From Streptomyces sp. SID13031 (GTDB taxonomy: Bacteria; Actinomycetota; Actinomycetes; Propionibacteriales; Kribbellaceae), in contig NZ_JAAGLV010000009.1 in NCBI RefSeq assembly GCF_010548305.1, forward strand, positions 62,001 to 126,000: a DNA stretch of 64,000 nucleotides, in the 5' to 3' direction. The position numbers were made by a program, and so were the translations under genes. Below, one piece after another: positions 51,906 to 60,501 of the stretch (its first letter is position 1; each line of letters begins with the position of its first letter). The notes under the pieces are model-generated. The model saw only the letters and a list, made by a program, of their open reading frames with translations. It was not told the DNA's origin and did no database searches.

Positions 51906-52684
51906 TATCGTCCTTCCAGCATGGGGGTGACGGCCAGCGTGCTTTTCGTTGCTAACAGCAAGGAATGGTCAGCGACCTCTTCCCAGCCTTCGGTGGTCCA
52001 CGGCTCGGAGCTGACGGTCACGGAGTCGGTGGTTCGGCGGAACCAGAGCGAGTGAGTCCAGGTGGTCGCGACGATTTGCTCGCCATCCGTGAGCAAGATG
52101 TTGAGCCTGGAATCGGGAGCCGCTGCAGCGATGGCGCGGACGACCGACGCGACGGCCTCGACCGCAGGCGCACCGGAGTACAGGCGGTCCCGGATGAGGG
52201 CCCACAGCAATGCGGAGTCCATCGGTGCATCGAGGGTGAGCAGTTCGGTGACGGGTAGCGACTCGGCGAGTTTGCTCACCGAGCCGGGCCAGCCGCTGAT
52301 CAACCCGTTGTGACTGAACAACCATTGATCTCTGGTGAACGGCGCCACCGCAGTCTCCGTCAGCGGTGAACCGACAGTCCCATTCCGTACTGCGGCGAGC
52401 ACCGCGCCGGCCTGGATGGATGCCGCCAGCCCTGGCAACGACTCGTCGGCCCAGATCGGCACACTCCGCCGATACCGCACGGGACGACCGGGCGCAGCGC
52501 GGTCGCCGGGCTCAGCGCGGTCGCTATCGGCGTACCAGCCGAGGCCGAAGCCGTCCGCGTTGACCGAGCCGCCGCCGCGCATGTCCGCCGGAGCCCAGCT
52601 CTGCCGGTACAGCGAATGCGGCGGATCGAGGACGAGTGAAGCGAGCGAGACCGGCGGCCCCAGGTAGGCCAGGTGCCGGCACAT
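51905..52684 (-). CDS. egtC: Ergothioneine amidohydrolase (gamma-glutamyl hercynylcysteine sulfoxide)
   Basis: EgtC, a class-II glutamine amidotransferase-like hydrolase, removes the gamma-glutamyl group from the intermediate. The 259-residue product starts MCRHLAYLGPPVSL, so the N-terminal nucleophile Cys2 is exposed after Met removal. ADGFGLGWYA, VRNGTVGSPLTETAVAPF and SHNGLISGWP follow the family pattern. It overlaps egtB by one base (TGATG) and egtD by one base. The rest of the fold is intact, ending TLAVTPMLEGR. Confidence 0.95.
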   Translation of the reverse strand: MCRHLAYLGPPVSLASLVLDPPHSLYRQSWAPADMRGGGSVNADGFGLGWYADSDRAEPGDRAAPGRPVRYRRSVPIWADESLPGLAASIQAGAVLAAVRNGTVGSPLTETAVAPFTRDQWLFSHNGLISGWPGSVSKLAESLPVTELLTLDAPMDSALLWALIRDRLYSGAPAVEAVASVVRAIAAAAPDSRLNILLTDGEQIVATTWTHSLWFRRTTDSVTVSSEPWTTEGWEEVADHSLLLATKSTLAVTPMLEGR

Positions 52685-54018
52685 CAGCCCAACTCCTCCG
52701 GACGGGGATCGCGAGCACAGCGGAAACCGGCGAAGACCTGGCGCCGGATCGGGTAGTCCCAGTTGCGGAACGTCCCGCGCGCGACGATCTCGTCGGTGCC
52801 GAACGAGCCACCGCGCAGCATCTTGTAGTCGTTGCCGAAGAAGACCAGCGAGTACTCGTCGTACGGGAACGCGCGGAACCCTGGGTACGGCTTGAAGTCG
52901 CTGCTCGTCCACTCCCAGACGTCGCCGATCAGCTGCTCGACGCCGAGCGGCGAGGCGCCTGCCGGATACGCCCCGACCGGCGCGGGTCGCAGGTGGCGCT
53001 GGCCGAGGTTCGCATGCTGCGGGCCCGGACTCTCGTCACCCCACGGGAAGCGCCGCGTCCGCCCGGTCGCCGGGTCGAAGCGCGCCGCGAACTCCCACTC
53101 CTCCTCGGTCGGCAGCCGCTTGCCCGCCCACTTGGCATAGGCCTCGGCCTCGTAGAAACAGACGTGCATCACCGGCTCGTCGAGCGGCAACAACTCGCGG
53201 TGCCCGAACCGCGTCCGCAGCCAGTTGCCGTCCTCGATCTCCCAGAATCGCGGCGCGACCAGCGAGGCCTTCTGCACCTGCGCCCAGCCGGCGTCGGACC
53301 ACCACTGCGGATCCTGATACCCACCGCCGGTGACGAACCTCAGGTAGTCGCCGTTGCTCACCGGCAGCGTGTCGATCACGTATGGCGCGACGTGCACCGA
53401 GTGGGCGGGCCGCTCGTTGTCGAGCGCCCACGGCTCGATCGAAGTACCCATCTCGAAGACGCCACCGGGCACCAGCACCTCGGGCTTCGCCAGCCGTCGG
53501 CCGGGCGGCGGCGCGGGCGCGTCGAGCACCGGAGAACCAGCGCGGAGCTGGTGTGTGGCGAGCATCGTCTCGTCGTGTTGCTGCTCGTGCTGCACGATCA
53601 TGCCGAAGGCGAAGCCGTTGTCGATGAGCTCGCGATCGCCGCCGAACTTCACGTGGTCGAGCACGTCGAGCACCTTGTCGCGGACCTCCACCACGTACTG
53701 CCGGGTCTCGGCCGGGCTGAGCAGCGGCAGCGACGGGCGATCGGCGCGGGCGTGCATGAACGCGTCGTACAGCTCGTCGACGTCCTGCCGGACCGGCTCG
53801 CGGCCGCCGACGTCGCGGACCAGCCAGAGCTCTTCCTGGTTGCCGATGTGCGCGTAGTCCCAGACCAGCGGGGACATCAGCTTGGAGTGCTGCCGGACCA
53901 GGTCGTCGGTGTCGACCGCGTCGGTCAGTTGAACGGTCCGGCCGCGCGAGCGCTCGAGCTGCTCGGCGACGAAGGAGCGCAGCCCCTCGGCGGTCAGATC
54001 TGACAACTGGTGGTTCAT
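52684..54018 (-). CDS. egtB: Hercynine oxygenase (iron-dependent sulfoxide synthase)
   Basis: EgtB joins gamma-glutamylcysteine (or cysteine) to hercynine using O2 and non-heme iron. The 444-residue protein has an N-terminal DinB-like domain (HSKLMSPLVWDYAHIGNQEEL) with the iron-ligand motif VQHEQQHDE. A C-terminal FGE-sulfatase domain follows (FEMGTSIEPWALDNERPAH, RLPTEEEWEFAARF, GDVWEWTSSDF, MLRGGSFGTD). ATG 54018 overlaps the egtA stop. The length agrees with mycobacterial EgtB. Confidence 0.96.
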   Translation of the reverse strand: MNHQLSDLTAEGLRSFVAEQLERSRGRTVQLTDAVDTDDLVRQHSKLMSPLVWDYAHIGNQEELWLVRDVGGREPVRQDVDELYDAFMHARADRPSLPLLSPAETRQYVVEVRDKVLDVLDHVKFGGDRELIDNGFAFGMIVQHEQQHDETMLATHQLRAGSPVLDAPAPPPGRRLAKPEVLVPGGVFEMGTSIEPWALDNERPAHSVHVAPYVIDTLPVSNGDYLRFVTGGGYQDPQWWSDAGWAQVQKASLVAPRFWEIEDGNWLRTRFGHRELLPLDEPVMHVCFYEAEAYAKWAGKRLPTEEEWEFAARFDPATGRTRRFPWGDESPGPQHANLGQRHLRPAPVGAYPAGASPLGVEQLIGDVWEWTSSDFKPYPGFRAFPYDEYSLVFFGNDYKMLRGGSFGTDEIVARGTFRNWDYPIRRQVFAGFRCARDPRPEELG

Positions 54019-55241
54019 GATGCTCGCCTTCTCTGGGTGTCGTCGACGATGCAGTGCAGTCGGTCGCCGGTCTCGGTGATCAGGTCCTGATCCACTCCGA
54101 GACGGCTGAAGTTGGTGGTGGCCAGCTCGACCAGGTTGCGGGCGGCCTGGAGGACGGGTTTGTCGTCCAGACCGTCTCTTGCGGCAGCGAGCCAGCGACC
54201 GGCGGCCGGCGCGGCGGCGGCCAGTGCTTGGTCAGTGACGGCTGGGTCGGACATCAGTGCGGACAGCAGCAGGGTCGGCGCGATCCAGCCGTCGCCCTCC
54301 TGCGCATCGAGATACCGCACCTCCAGGTAGCCCCGCGGCCGTACCGGCGGGAACAGCGTCGACAGGTGATACTCCAGGTCCTCGTACGTCGGCCTGTCGC
54401 CGTCCAGTGCTCCGTCGGCCCAGGCGCCGAAGGTGAGCCCTGGGGGTGCGTCCCAGTTGTCTCCCCGGCGGAGGCAGAGCACGGGCGCTTCCATCGCCGT
54501 ACGGGCCCAGGCTTCTGCTGGGTCGCCGTCGAGTACGGGTGGCTCGGTGAAGGGTGGGCAGGTGCCGAAGGTGGCCTCGGTCCGGGCGGAGGCCCAGCCG
54601 GTGTCGTTGCCTTCGCGGCGGCGTGAGTTGGCGAAGAGGGCGACCAGGGCGGGGCCGAGGTCGTGCAGGGCTCGCCAGCGCAGGGCGGTCTGGCCTGCTT
54701 CGCCTGCGTCGAGGCAGACCTGCAGGCCGGCCGTGCTGCACATCATCCGGGGGCCGTGCGGGCCGAGCTGCGCGAAGGCGCGCTCCATTGCGGCGTACCG
54801 GGGGACGGTCAGGATTCGGCGGGGTGGGCGGAAGGCGTCGAGGCCGTACCGCCCGGGCTCGAGGCCTCCGGCGGCGAGTAGCTGGGTGAGCTCGGCGGCG
54901 TCGGCCGTGGTGTCCTCGATCAGCCTGGGCATCGAGGCCGAGGCCTGGCCAGAGATCTCCACCTGGCCACCCGGCTCGACGGTGACCAGAGAACCCCGGC
55001 CGAGTGGCAGCTGCGGGCTGCCCGCGACCAGGGTCGGGGGCGCGTGCACGCCCAGGGTCCGGCTGAGTTGTGCGGCATCGATCGGGCGGCGCGGATCACC
55101 CGCGTGATGCACCGTCCACTCCAGCTCGACGCCGTGCAGCAGCGGAGGACCGTGCTTGAAACACACCATCGCGACGTAACCCTCTGCCTCCACGCGGGAG
55201 CCGATCGGGGTCGTCGCCGGGAACTCGCCGGACGCGGTCAC
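54015..55241 (-). CDS. egtA: Glutamate-cysteine ligase for ergothioneine synthesis
   Basis: EgtA makes gamma-glutamylcysteine, the substrate of EgtB. In 408 residues it has GVELEWTVHH (active-site Glu-x-Glu-like region), PGGQVEISGQASASMPRLI, MMCSTAGLQVCLDAG and FANSRRREGNDTGWASART, all typical of the GCS2-type actinobacterial enzyme. The C-terminal half (about 270-408) carries RPTYEDLEYHL and PRGYLEVRYLDA. GTG 55241 is my choice; a TTG 36 nt earlier (55277) is possible. It leads the egtABCD run. Confidence 0.93.
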   Translation of the reverse strand: MTASGEFPATTPIGSRVEAEGYVAMVCFKHGPPLLHGVELEWTVHHAGDPRRPIDAAQLSRTLGVHAPPTLVAGSPQLPLGRGSLVTVEPGGQVEISGQASASMPRLIEDTTADAAELTQLLAAGGLEPGRYGLDAFRPPRRILTVPRYAAMERAFAQLGPHGPRMMCSTAGLQVCLDAGEAGQTALRWRALHDLGPALVALFANSRRREGNDTGWASARTEATFGTCPPFTEPPVLDGDPAEAWARTAMEAPVLCLRRGDNWDAPPGLTFGAWADGALDGDRPTYEDLEYHLSTLFPPVRPRGYLEVRYLDAQEGDGWIAPTLLLSALMSDPAVTDQALAAAAPAAGRWLAAARDGLDDKPVLQAARNLVELATTNFSRLGVDQDLITETGDRLHCIVDDTQRRRAS

Positions 55242-55517
55242 GTCAGCGAACCTAACCGCGGCCCTGGGCGCGGACAACCGATTGTGGGTTACCCCTCGAT
55301 GACGTGACGGCGGGGATGGGAGCCGTCCAACACTGTGTCGAGTTCATGATCGACATCGTGCCTGCGGCCACCGACAATATTGCGCGCGCACCCGCGGCCC
55401 GCTTTGTAGCGCTTCGGTCGGCCTGGCCGGTCCGGCGGTACCGGCTGCGGGCTTCCGTTCCGCTTTGAGCGAAACCCCGGTCGCGGTGGGCGGTATGCGG
55501 ACGGGTAGGAAGGACGC

Positions 55518-56594
55518 ATGCAGACCTACGACGTGGTCGTGATCGGCGCCGGCGCGATGGGGTCGGCAGCAGCTCGTGCCCTGGCGGCTGCGGGCCGTGA
55601 GGTGCTGGTGCTGGAGCAGTACGAACTCGGGCACGATCGCGGTGGGTCGCACGGCGGCACCAGGTTGTTCCGGCTGGCTATCAACGACGAAGCGGAGCTA
55701 CTGCGGGCTGCACGGTCGCGCGAGCTCTGGCACGAGCTGGAGAGCGAGACCGGCGTGCAGATGCTCGACCTGGTCGGTGGGGTCGATCACGGGATCGGGG
55801 AGCAGCAGGTGCGGGAGTCTGCTGCGCTGCTCGAGCGGCATGGGGTCCAGTACGACCTACTGACGCCGGAGGCTGCCACTGAGCGCTGGCCGGGGATGCG
55901 GTTCGACGGGGCAGTCCTGTACCAGCCGGGGTCGGGGCGTGCGTTGGCCGAGCAGGCGTTGACTGCAATCCGCGAGTCGGCTCGCGCGCTGGGGGTTGAG
56001 TTCCGCGCGCAGTGTGCGGCGACGGCAGTACGGGTTGTCGGCGACGGTGTTGAGGTGGAGACGGCGGCGGGCGTAGTACGGGCCGGTCAGGTGGTGGTGA
56101 CGGCTGGGCCGTGGACTGGGCAGGTACTGGCCGGTGCGTTGGAGGTGCCGGCGATCTCGGCGTCACAGGAGCAGCCGCGGTTCTTCGCTCCCCTGGATCC
56201 CGCAGCCGAGTGGCCGATCTTCGTGGACCGGCGAGCGGCGACACCGGCGTACGGGCTGTTCGAGGAGGGACACGGGGTGAAGGTCGGACTGCACGCGACC
56301 GGGCCGGTGATCTCGCTCGACCAGCGGGACTTCCAGGTGGAGCCTGGGCGAGATGCCGCGTTGATCGCGTACGTCCGGGAGTGGTTCCCGGGGCTCGATG
56401 TCACGCGGTCGGAGGCGATCAGCTGCCTCTACGACAACACCGAGCGTGGGGACTTCGTCATCGACCGGCGCGGGCCGATCAGCGTGGCTGCCGGGTTCCA
56501 TGGGGAGGGATTCAAGTTCGTGCCGCTGGTCGCGCGCTATCTGACCGAGCTGGTGACCGGCTCGGGGTCCGTGCCTGACGTGTTCAGACTCTGA
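55518..56594 (+). CDS. FAD-dependent amine oxidase (N-methyl-tryptophan/sarcosine oxidase type)
   Basis: A 358-residue flavoenzyme of the DAO fold. It starts MQTYDVVVIGAGAMGSAAARALAAAG with the dinucleotide-binding GxGxxG, then EQYELGHDRGGSHGGTRLFR (flavin contact with His), AGQVVVTAGPWTG and a C-terminal CLYDNTERGDFVIDRRGP ... GFHGEGFKFVPL with the region that covalently binds FAD in SolA/MSOX. Those enzymes bind FAD through a Cys; here the Cys of AISCLYDNT is in that position. ATG 55518 follows GGAAGGA. Substrate is a secondary amine, not further definable. It overlaps the convergent next gene by 11 bp. Confidence 0.92.
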   Translation: MQTYDVVVIGAGAMGSAAARALAAAGREVLVLEQYELGHDRGGSHGGTRLFRLAINDEAELLRAARSRELWHELESETGVQMLDLVGGVDHGIGEQQVRESAALLERHGVQYDLLTPEAATERWPGMRFDGAVLYQPGSGRALAEQALTAIRESARALGVEFRAQCAATAVRVVGDGVEVETAAGVVRAGQVVVTAGPWTGQVLAGALEVPAISASQEQPRFFAPLDPAAEWPIFVDRRAATPAYGLFEEGHGVKVGLHATGPVISLDQRDFQVEPGRDAALIAYVREWFPGLDVTRSEAISCLYDNTERGDFVIDRRGPISVAAGFHGEGFKFVPLVARYLTELVTGSGSVPDVFRL

Positions 56595-57246
56595 CGCGGG
56601 GGCAGCCGCCGCAGGGATTGACGTTGGGCAGCGCGTAGAAGAAGCAGCAGGAGGTACGGATCTCCTGGTCCAGGTCTATCTGGAAGACGCTGGCGGCTGC
56701 GGCAGCCTGCAGTGCTTCCTCTGGGAGACGGAAGGCCGCACGGAGCTCATCGTCGACAGCACCGCGCTTCTGGCGAGAGCTGAGCTTCACGCCGGGGCTG
56801 TAGCTGTCCGTGAAGGCCCGGGTGTGCTCGTTGACCTGCTGCGCTGCCTCACCCACGGGGACCAGTCGCTCCGACAGCAGGGCGACCTCCATCGGGTAGT
56901 GCGCCGTGGGGTGCTTGCGGAAGGCCAGGGACTCGGGTGACACGTCGGGTGACAGCCCCGTCAGCGCAGTGGAGAGTCCGGCGACTATCGACGGCACGGA
57001 GACGTACCACATCAGCACGAACATGGCCGCTACCTGCAGCGGCGGCTCGATCGCGTACTCGCGGCCGTAGTCGTCCAGTAGCGCCTTCCGCCACCCGTAC
57101 GTCGGGTCGCCGCCTGCCTGCTGGTCCTTTAGCAACTCGGCGCAGGAGATCCAGTCTGGGCTGGGTACCGCCGACGCAGTACGGACGGACAGCCAGGACA
57201 CCTCCCCATCCAGCATGTCCGCGAGGCGTCTCGCGGTGTAAGTCAT
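56584..57246 (-). CDS. FhuF-like 2Fe-2S protein (ferric-siderophore reductase type)
   Basis: A 220-residue protein ending in the FhuF-type iron-sulfur motif: SCCFFYALPNVNPCGGCPR, i.e. C-C-x10-C-x2-C. The N-terminal part is helical, with AAMFVLMWYVSVPSIVAG and HYPMEVALLSERL. FhuF reduces iron in imported siderophores to release Fe(II). ATG 57246. The gene stands alone: no siderophore genes are near, and it converges with the amine oxidase gene. The motif is diagnostic; the exact substrate is not known. Confidence 0.86.
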   Translation of the reverse strand: MTYTARRLADMLDGEVSWLSVRTASAVPSPDWISCAELLKDQQAGGDPTYGWRKALLDDYGREYAIEPPLQVAAMFVLMWYVSVPSIVAGLSTALTGLSPDVSPESLAFRKHPTAHYPMEVALLSERLVPVGEAAQQVNEHTRAFTDSYSPGVKLSSRQKRGAVDDELRAAFRLPEEALQAAAAASVFQIDLDQEIRTSCCFFYALPNVNPCGGCPRVRV

Positions 57247-57322
57247 ATAGCCAGCCTACGGTCCGGTACTACCACTGGGGCTCCCCCGACCTCCACCACT
57301 GTCGCGTGGGTAGGGTCGGGGC

Positions 57323-57970
57323 ATGGCATTGGAGCGTTGGCATGTCGGGCCGTGGACCACTCGCGGGACGGTCGAGGGCGAGCCGTTCGAGCCGGGGCTC
57401 AAGCGCACGCCCGACGAGCTGAACTTCGACATCGTCGGGCTCTCCCGGATCCTCGGGCGGCAGCAGTCGACTGCCGAGGAGATGCTGATGCGCCGCTGCC
57501 AGGGCGAGCTGCGCCCGACCGACCCGCGCCTCTGCGGCGTGGAGACCATCCCGGACGAAGACATCGCCCGGCAGCTGACCGCTCTGGCCGGAGAAGCCTT
57601 CGACTGGATCGCACAGCAGGCCCCTGAAGGCTACGAGTTCGTCCGCACCGACGCGATCCACCTCCGCCCGCTGACAGACCTCTCGGCAGAGGTGGTCGCC
57701 GTCGACGCCGTCATCCAGCTCGCAACCGAGCGCGGCGACGCACTCCCCGCCGACCGCCTCGCGGCCGCGCACGTCCGGCCTTCCCAAGACGCCTGGTACG
57801 CCGGCGACGCGGTCTCCAACTGGTCAGGCCCCTACCCCACCGCCGAACAAGCCGCCGACGCAGTACGAGCCGCCCGCGTCGAGCTGACCACCCAACTGAC
57901 CGAAGCGGGCCACCCTGACCTAGCAGCCACGGCGACCCGCTGGCCGGAAGTACCGATTGCTACGCCTTGA
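57323..57970 (+). CDS. Conserved hypothetical protein
   Basis: A 215-residue soluble protein of no family that I can name. It has a basic opening (MALERWHVGPWTTRGTVEGEP), a helical middle (DIVGLSRILGRQQSTAEEMLMRR) and DIARQLTALAGEAFDWIAQQ. No signal peptide, membrane helix or catalytic motif is seen. The gene is transcribed divergently from the FhuF-like gene and codon usage is typical of neighbours, so it is a genuine gene. ATG 57323 is preceded by GGGTCGGGGC, a weak site. Confidence 0.7.
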   Translation: MALERWHVGPWTTRGTVEGEPFEPGLKRTPDELNFDIVGLSRILGRQQSTAEEMLMRRCQGELRPTDPRLCGVETIPDEDIARQLTALAGEAFDWIAQQAPEGYEFVRTDAIHLRPLTDLSAEVVAVDAVIQLATERGDALPADRLAAAHVRPSQDAWYAGDAVSNWSGPYPTAEQAADAVRAARVELTTQLTEAGHPDLAATATRWPEVPIATP

Positions 57971-58111
57971 CCTTGAACCCGCAGCCGGGACTTCAACCGG
58001 GACATCACCACCTTCCTGAGCTGAAGAAGGCCAGCGACAGTTCCAACCCCGCCGATCCAACCGTTGCGCGCTCGCGAATTCGATGCCGTGGGCGGTGGTC
58101 AGCGTTGCGAA

Positions 58112-58903
58112 CTAGTCTTCGTGACCGGTGACTGACACCGACACGATCTCGAAGCTCGGCACGGTGGTATTGCCGCCGATCTGGGTCTCGTAGCTGTACG
58201 AACCCAGCACTTTGATCTTCGCGGTGAAGAAGTCACCCTCCACCACGTCGTCGAGGTTTCCGGCTCCGGCCTCCTGCTGGAAGACGGTGTTCTCGGCGTA
58301 CTCGTAGGACTCGCTGTGCCGTCTCCAGTCGGAGTCCGCCAGGAATCCGTCCGCACCGGTCGCCGCGTCGAACTGAGTCACGACCCCGTAGACGAGGATC
58401 GTCTCCCCCGCGTGATCGTCAGGGCTCTTGACGAGCTTCGCCCACTCCCGCGACGTCAGCTTCTGGTAGACGACCGGCTTGGGTTTCGGCTTGGGCGGCA
58501 CCGGAGTCGTCTTGACCGGGGTCGTCTTCACCGGGGCCGGCTGGGCCGACGCCACCGGTGCCGTCGGTGCCTTTGTGGTGGCGACCGGAGCAGGAGCCGA
58601 ACTGTCGTCTTTGGGCGGTGCACTCGTGGCGACGGCGGGCTTCGACTCCTTCACGGCATTCTGATCGCCGCCTTGGTCACTGAAGGCTCCGCCGATCAGG
58701 CCGACGAGAATGATCGCTCCGACCGAGCCGGCGGCAACCAGGTTGCGCGTCTTGTGCGGATTCGGTGGCGGCACCGGTGCGACCTGCTGCCCGTACGGCG
58801 TCGGTTGCTGGTACTGCGATGGTTGCTGGTACTGCGGTGGTTGCTGCTGGTACTGCGACGGTTGCTGAGGCGGCTGTGGCTCTTGCGGATACTGCTGAGA
58901 CAT
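58112..58903 (-). CDS. Q/P-rich single-pass membrane protein
   Basis: A 263-residue protein. The first 45 residues are Gln/Pro/Tyr repeats (YQQPSQYQQPTPYGQQ). Then one transmembrane helix (LVAAGSVGAIILVGLIGG) and a Lys/Pro/Thr-rich linker (TTPVKTTPVPPKPKPKP). The outer domain (about 150-263) has LTSREWAKLVKSPDDHAGE and FEIVSVSVTGHED, with an OB-like appearance. Topology would place the Q-rich end in the cytoplasm. The start MSQQYPQEP resembles the MSQQFPESQ start of the next gene upstream, and both have the same 5' hairpin. Confidence 0.82.
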   Translation of the reverse strand: MSQQYPQEPQPPQQPSQYQQQPPQYQQPSQYQQPTPYGQQVAPVPPPNPHKTRNLVAAGSVGAIILVGLIGGAFSDQGGDQNAVKESKPAVATSAPPKDDSSAPAPVATTKAPTAPVASAQPAPVKTTPVKTTPVPPKPKPKPVVYQKLTSREWAKLVKSPDDHAGETILVYGVVTQFDAATGADGFLADSDWRRHSESYEYAENTVFQQEAGAGNLDDVVEGDFFTAKIKVLGSYSYETQIGGNTTVPSFEIVSVSVTGHED

Positions 58904-58915
58904 GACTGTTCCCCG

Positions 58916-58938
58916 ATCCCCGAAGCCCCCCTCGGGAT
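58916..58938 (-). promoter_or_regulatory. Conserved 5' hairpin before the Q-rich membrane gene
   Basis: Read on the minus strand, ATCCCGAG pairs with CTTCGGGGAT around a G-run. Almost the same sequence precedes the gene at 58971-59408 (59420-59441). Confidence 0.55.
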
Positions 58939-58970
58939 GTGGTGGGTGTTGCAGTGGTGCGGGTCAGTTG

Positions 58971-59408
58971 CTAGCTGACGATGCCGTGGGTGGTGTTCCA
59001 TTTCTTGGCGCCCTGGTAGGCGTCGATCATTCCCCAGACCCAGACGGCGGGGAGTAGGACAAAGCCGATGACAACCAGGCAGAGGATCCAGGCGACGCAG
59101 TACGCGGCGAAGATCGCGATGCCCAGGCCGACATTGCCGTTGATCAGGGTGCCCAGGCCGGGGATGAAGAAGGACGCTACGAGCGCCAGTCCCGGGTTCT
59201 TGGGTGCCACCTGCTGCGGATAGCCGATGCCGTACGGCTGTGGATAGGCCGGTTGCTGTTGCGCCGGGTAGATCCCGTACTGCGGATTGCCGGGTGCCGG
59301 AAGCGTCGGTGCCTGCGGCATCGGCGGTTGCTGCGGCAGCTGGACGTCCTGCGGCTGGACGTAAGGCTGCTGGTCCGGATTCTGTGACTCCGGAAACTGC
59401 TGAGACAT
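58971..59408 (-). CDS. Q/P-rich membrane protein with TM2-like domain
   Basis: A 145-residue protein. The N-terminal half is Gln/Pro-rich (QPQDVQLPQQPPMPQAPT; YPAQQQPAYPQPYGIGYPQQ). The second half has GLALVASFFIPGLGTLINGNVGLGIAIFAAY, then a Cys/Val-rich helix and WVWGMIDAYQGAKKWN, the pattern of TM2-type small membrane domains. Function unknown. ATG 59408 lies 11 nt from a conserved hairpin also found before the next gene. The gap of 67 bp to that gene allows co-transcription. Confidence 0.82.
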   Translation of the reverse strand: MSQQFPESQNPDQQPYVQPQDVQLPQQPPMPQAPTLPAPGNPQYGIYPAQQQPAYPQPYGIGYPQQVAPKNPGLALVASFFIPGLGTLINGNVGLGIAIFAAYCVAWILCLVVIGFVLLPAVWVWGMIDAYQGAKKWNTTHGIVS

Positions 59409-59419
59409 GGTTCCCCCTC

Positions 59420-59441
59420 ATCCCCGAGCCCCCCTCGGGAT
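59420..59441 (-). promoter_or_regulatory. Conserved 5' hairpin before the TM2-like gene
   Basis: Minus-strand ATCCCGAG and CTCGGGGAT form a stem around a G-run; the G-rich loop region is also the probable ribosome-binding site (GAGGGGGAACC before ATG). Confidence 0.55.
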
Positions 59442-59514
59442 GGGTGCCACCGTAACGCTCTGTGCTGAATCTGCCTAGGGTCTGGCGTTGATCGTTCGAA
59501 ACCGTGACCGTCGG

Positions 59515-59760
59515 TCAGATCGAGGCGAGGTAGGCCTTGCCTCGGGGGTAAGGGTCGATCGGCAGCTCAGCGGATAATCCGTAGAAGGTGGTCGGCGGCT
59601 GAGGTAGCCGCACTCGGGCGGAGGATCCGGCCAGGTGTTGCAGTTCGAGGGTATTGAGGGTCCGGTCCTTACGGCCGTTGACCTGAACGCGCCAGAGGTG
59701 CGCGCCGACGACGAAGGCATCTGAGCTGTCCTGCCGCGTAACCTTGTAGTCGACCGCCAT
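59515..59760 (-). CDS. Small hypothetical protein
   Basis: An 81-residue protein starting MAVDYKVTRQDSSDAFVVG and including AHLWRVQVNGRKDRTLNTLELQHL. It looks like a small beta-rich fold. No family is recognised. Coding composition is like its neighbours. ATG 59760 has AAGG about 10 nt upstream. It lies between two unrelated genes on the same strand; the upstream one ends 30 nt away. Confidence 0.6.
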   Translation of the reverse strand: MAVDYKVTRQDSSDAFVVGAHLWRVQVNGRKDRTLNTLELQHLAGSSARVRLPQPPTTFYGLSAELPIDPYPRGKAYLASI

Positions 59761-59789
59761 CCAGAAACCTTGGCGGCATTGGAGCCCCC

Positions 59790-60500
59790 TTAAAGTCCCC
59801 AGCTCGCGACGAAGTAGCCGACTCCGTAGGGGGCTGCGTGGTAGGCGAGTTGGCCTTGGAGGTCGGGGGCGGCGCCGGCGAGGACTTGCCAGGGGGCTCG
59901 GCCGGCGGCGTGGAGTTGGGTGGCGAGGTCGGGGTCCAGGGCGGCGAGGGTTTCTGTGTCGGCCAGTTCCAGGGCGGCGGCGACTGTGCTGTCGAAGAGT
60001 TCGGCGCGGGGGTGCAGGTGGACCGGGGCGTGGTCGCTGCGGCGGGCTGAGCCGTCGCCCATCACCAGGAGGGCCAGGCGATCGTTGCTATGGGCAAGCT
60101 CTTGGCCGAGCGCGAGGCAGCCGGCTGGGGTTTCCGAGGCGGCCACTGTGATTGAGGTCCGGGGCATACCGGCTGCTTTGCTTTGCTCGACCAGCCAGGT
60201 GCCGACTGCTAGCGAGAGCGGCAGTACCGGCGTACCGGAGCCTGAGCTTGAGTCTGAGTCTGGGCCGACGGTTACCTCAGGGGCGCCGTATGGGCCGAAG
60301 GTACCCGTTGCGGAAGCGTCGTAGCGGGTGCCGGTGACCGGGCCCGAGCCGATGATCACCAAGGCGTCCGCGTTAGCCAGTTGGTCGATCGCGGTGAAGC
60401 AGGCGGCGCGGAGTGGGTCTAGTTCGAAGGCGGCGCCCGAAGCCAGCTCGGGGATCAGCAGGGGCGGGTGCGGGCAGACCGCGGCGGCGATGACCGGCAC
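59790..60500 (-). CDS. Class III extradiol dioxygenase-like protein
   Basis: A 236-residue member of the LigB-like class III extradiol-dioxygenase superfamily. AAAVCPHPPLLIPEL gives the first metal-ligand His position, ALVIIGSG follows, and ALLVMGDGSARRSDHAPVHLHPRAELFD supplies others. Typical members cleave aromatic rings or, in bacteria, act in other amine or protein-linked reactions; this actinobacterial branch has no defined substrate. A Ser/Gly/Asp-rich insert (VGPDSDSSSGSGTPV) is odd. ATG 60500 begins 2 nt after the stop of the reductase gene upstream, so they are one operon. Confidence 0.78.
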   Translation of the reverse strand: MPVIAAAVCPHPPLLIPELASGAAFELDPLRAACFTAIDQLANADALVIIGSGPVTGTRYDASATGTFGPYGAPEVTVGPDSDSSSGSGTPVLPLSLAVGTWLVEQSKAAGMPRTSITVAASETPAGCLALGQELAHSNDRLALLVMGDGSARRSDHAPVHLHPRAELFDSTVAAALELADTETLAALDPDLATQLHAAGRAPWQVLAGAAPDLQGQLAYHAAPYGVGYFVASWGL

Positions 60501-60501
60501 C

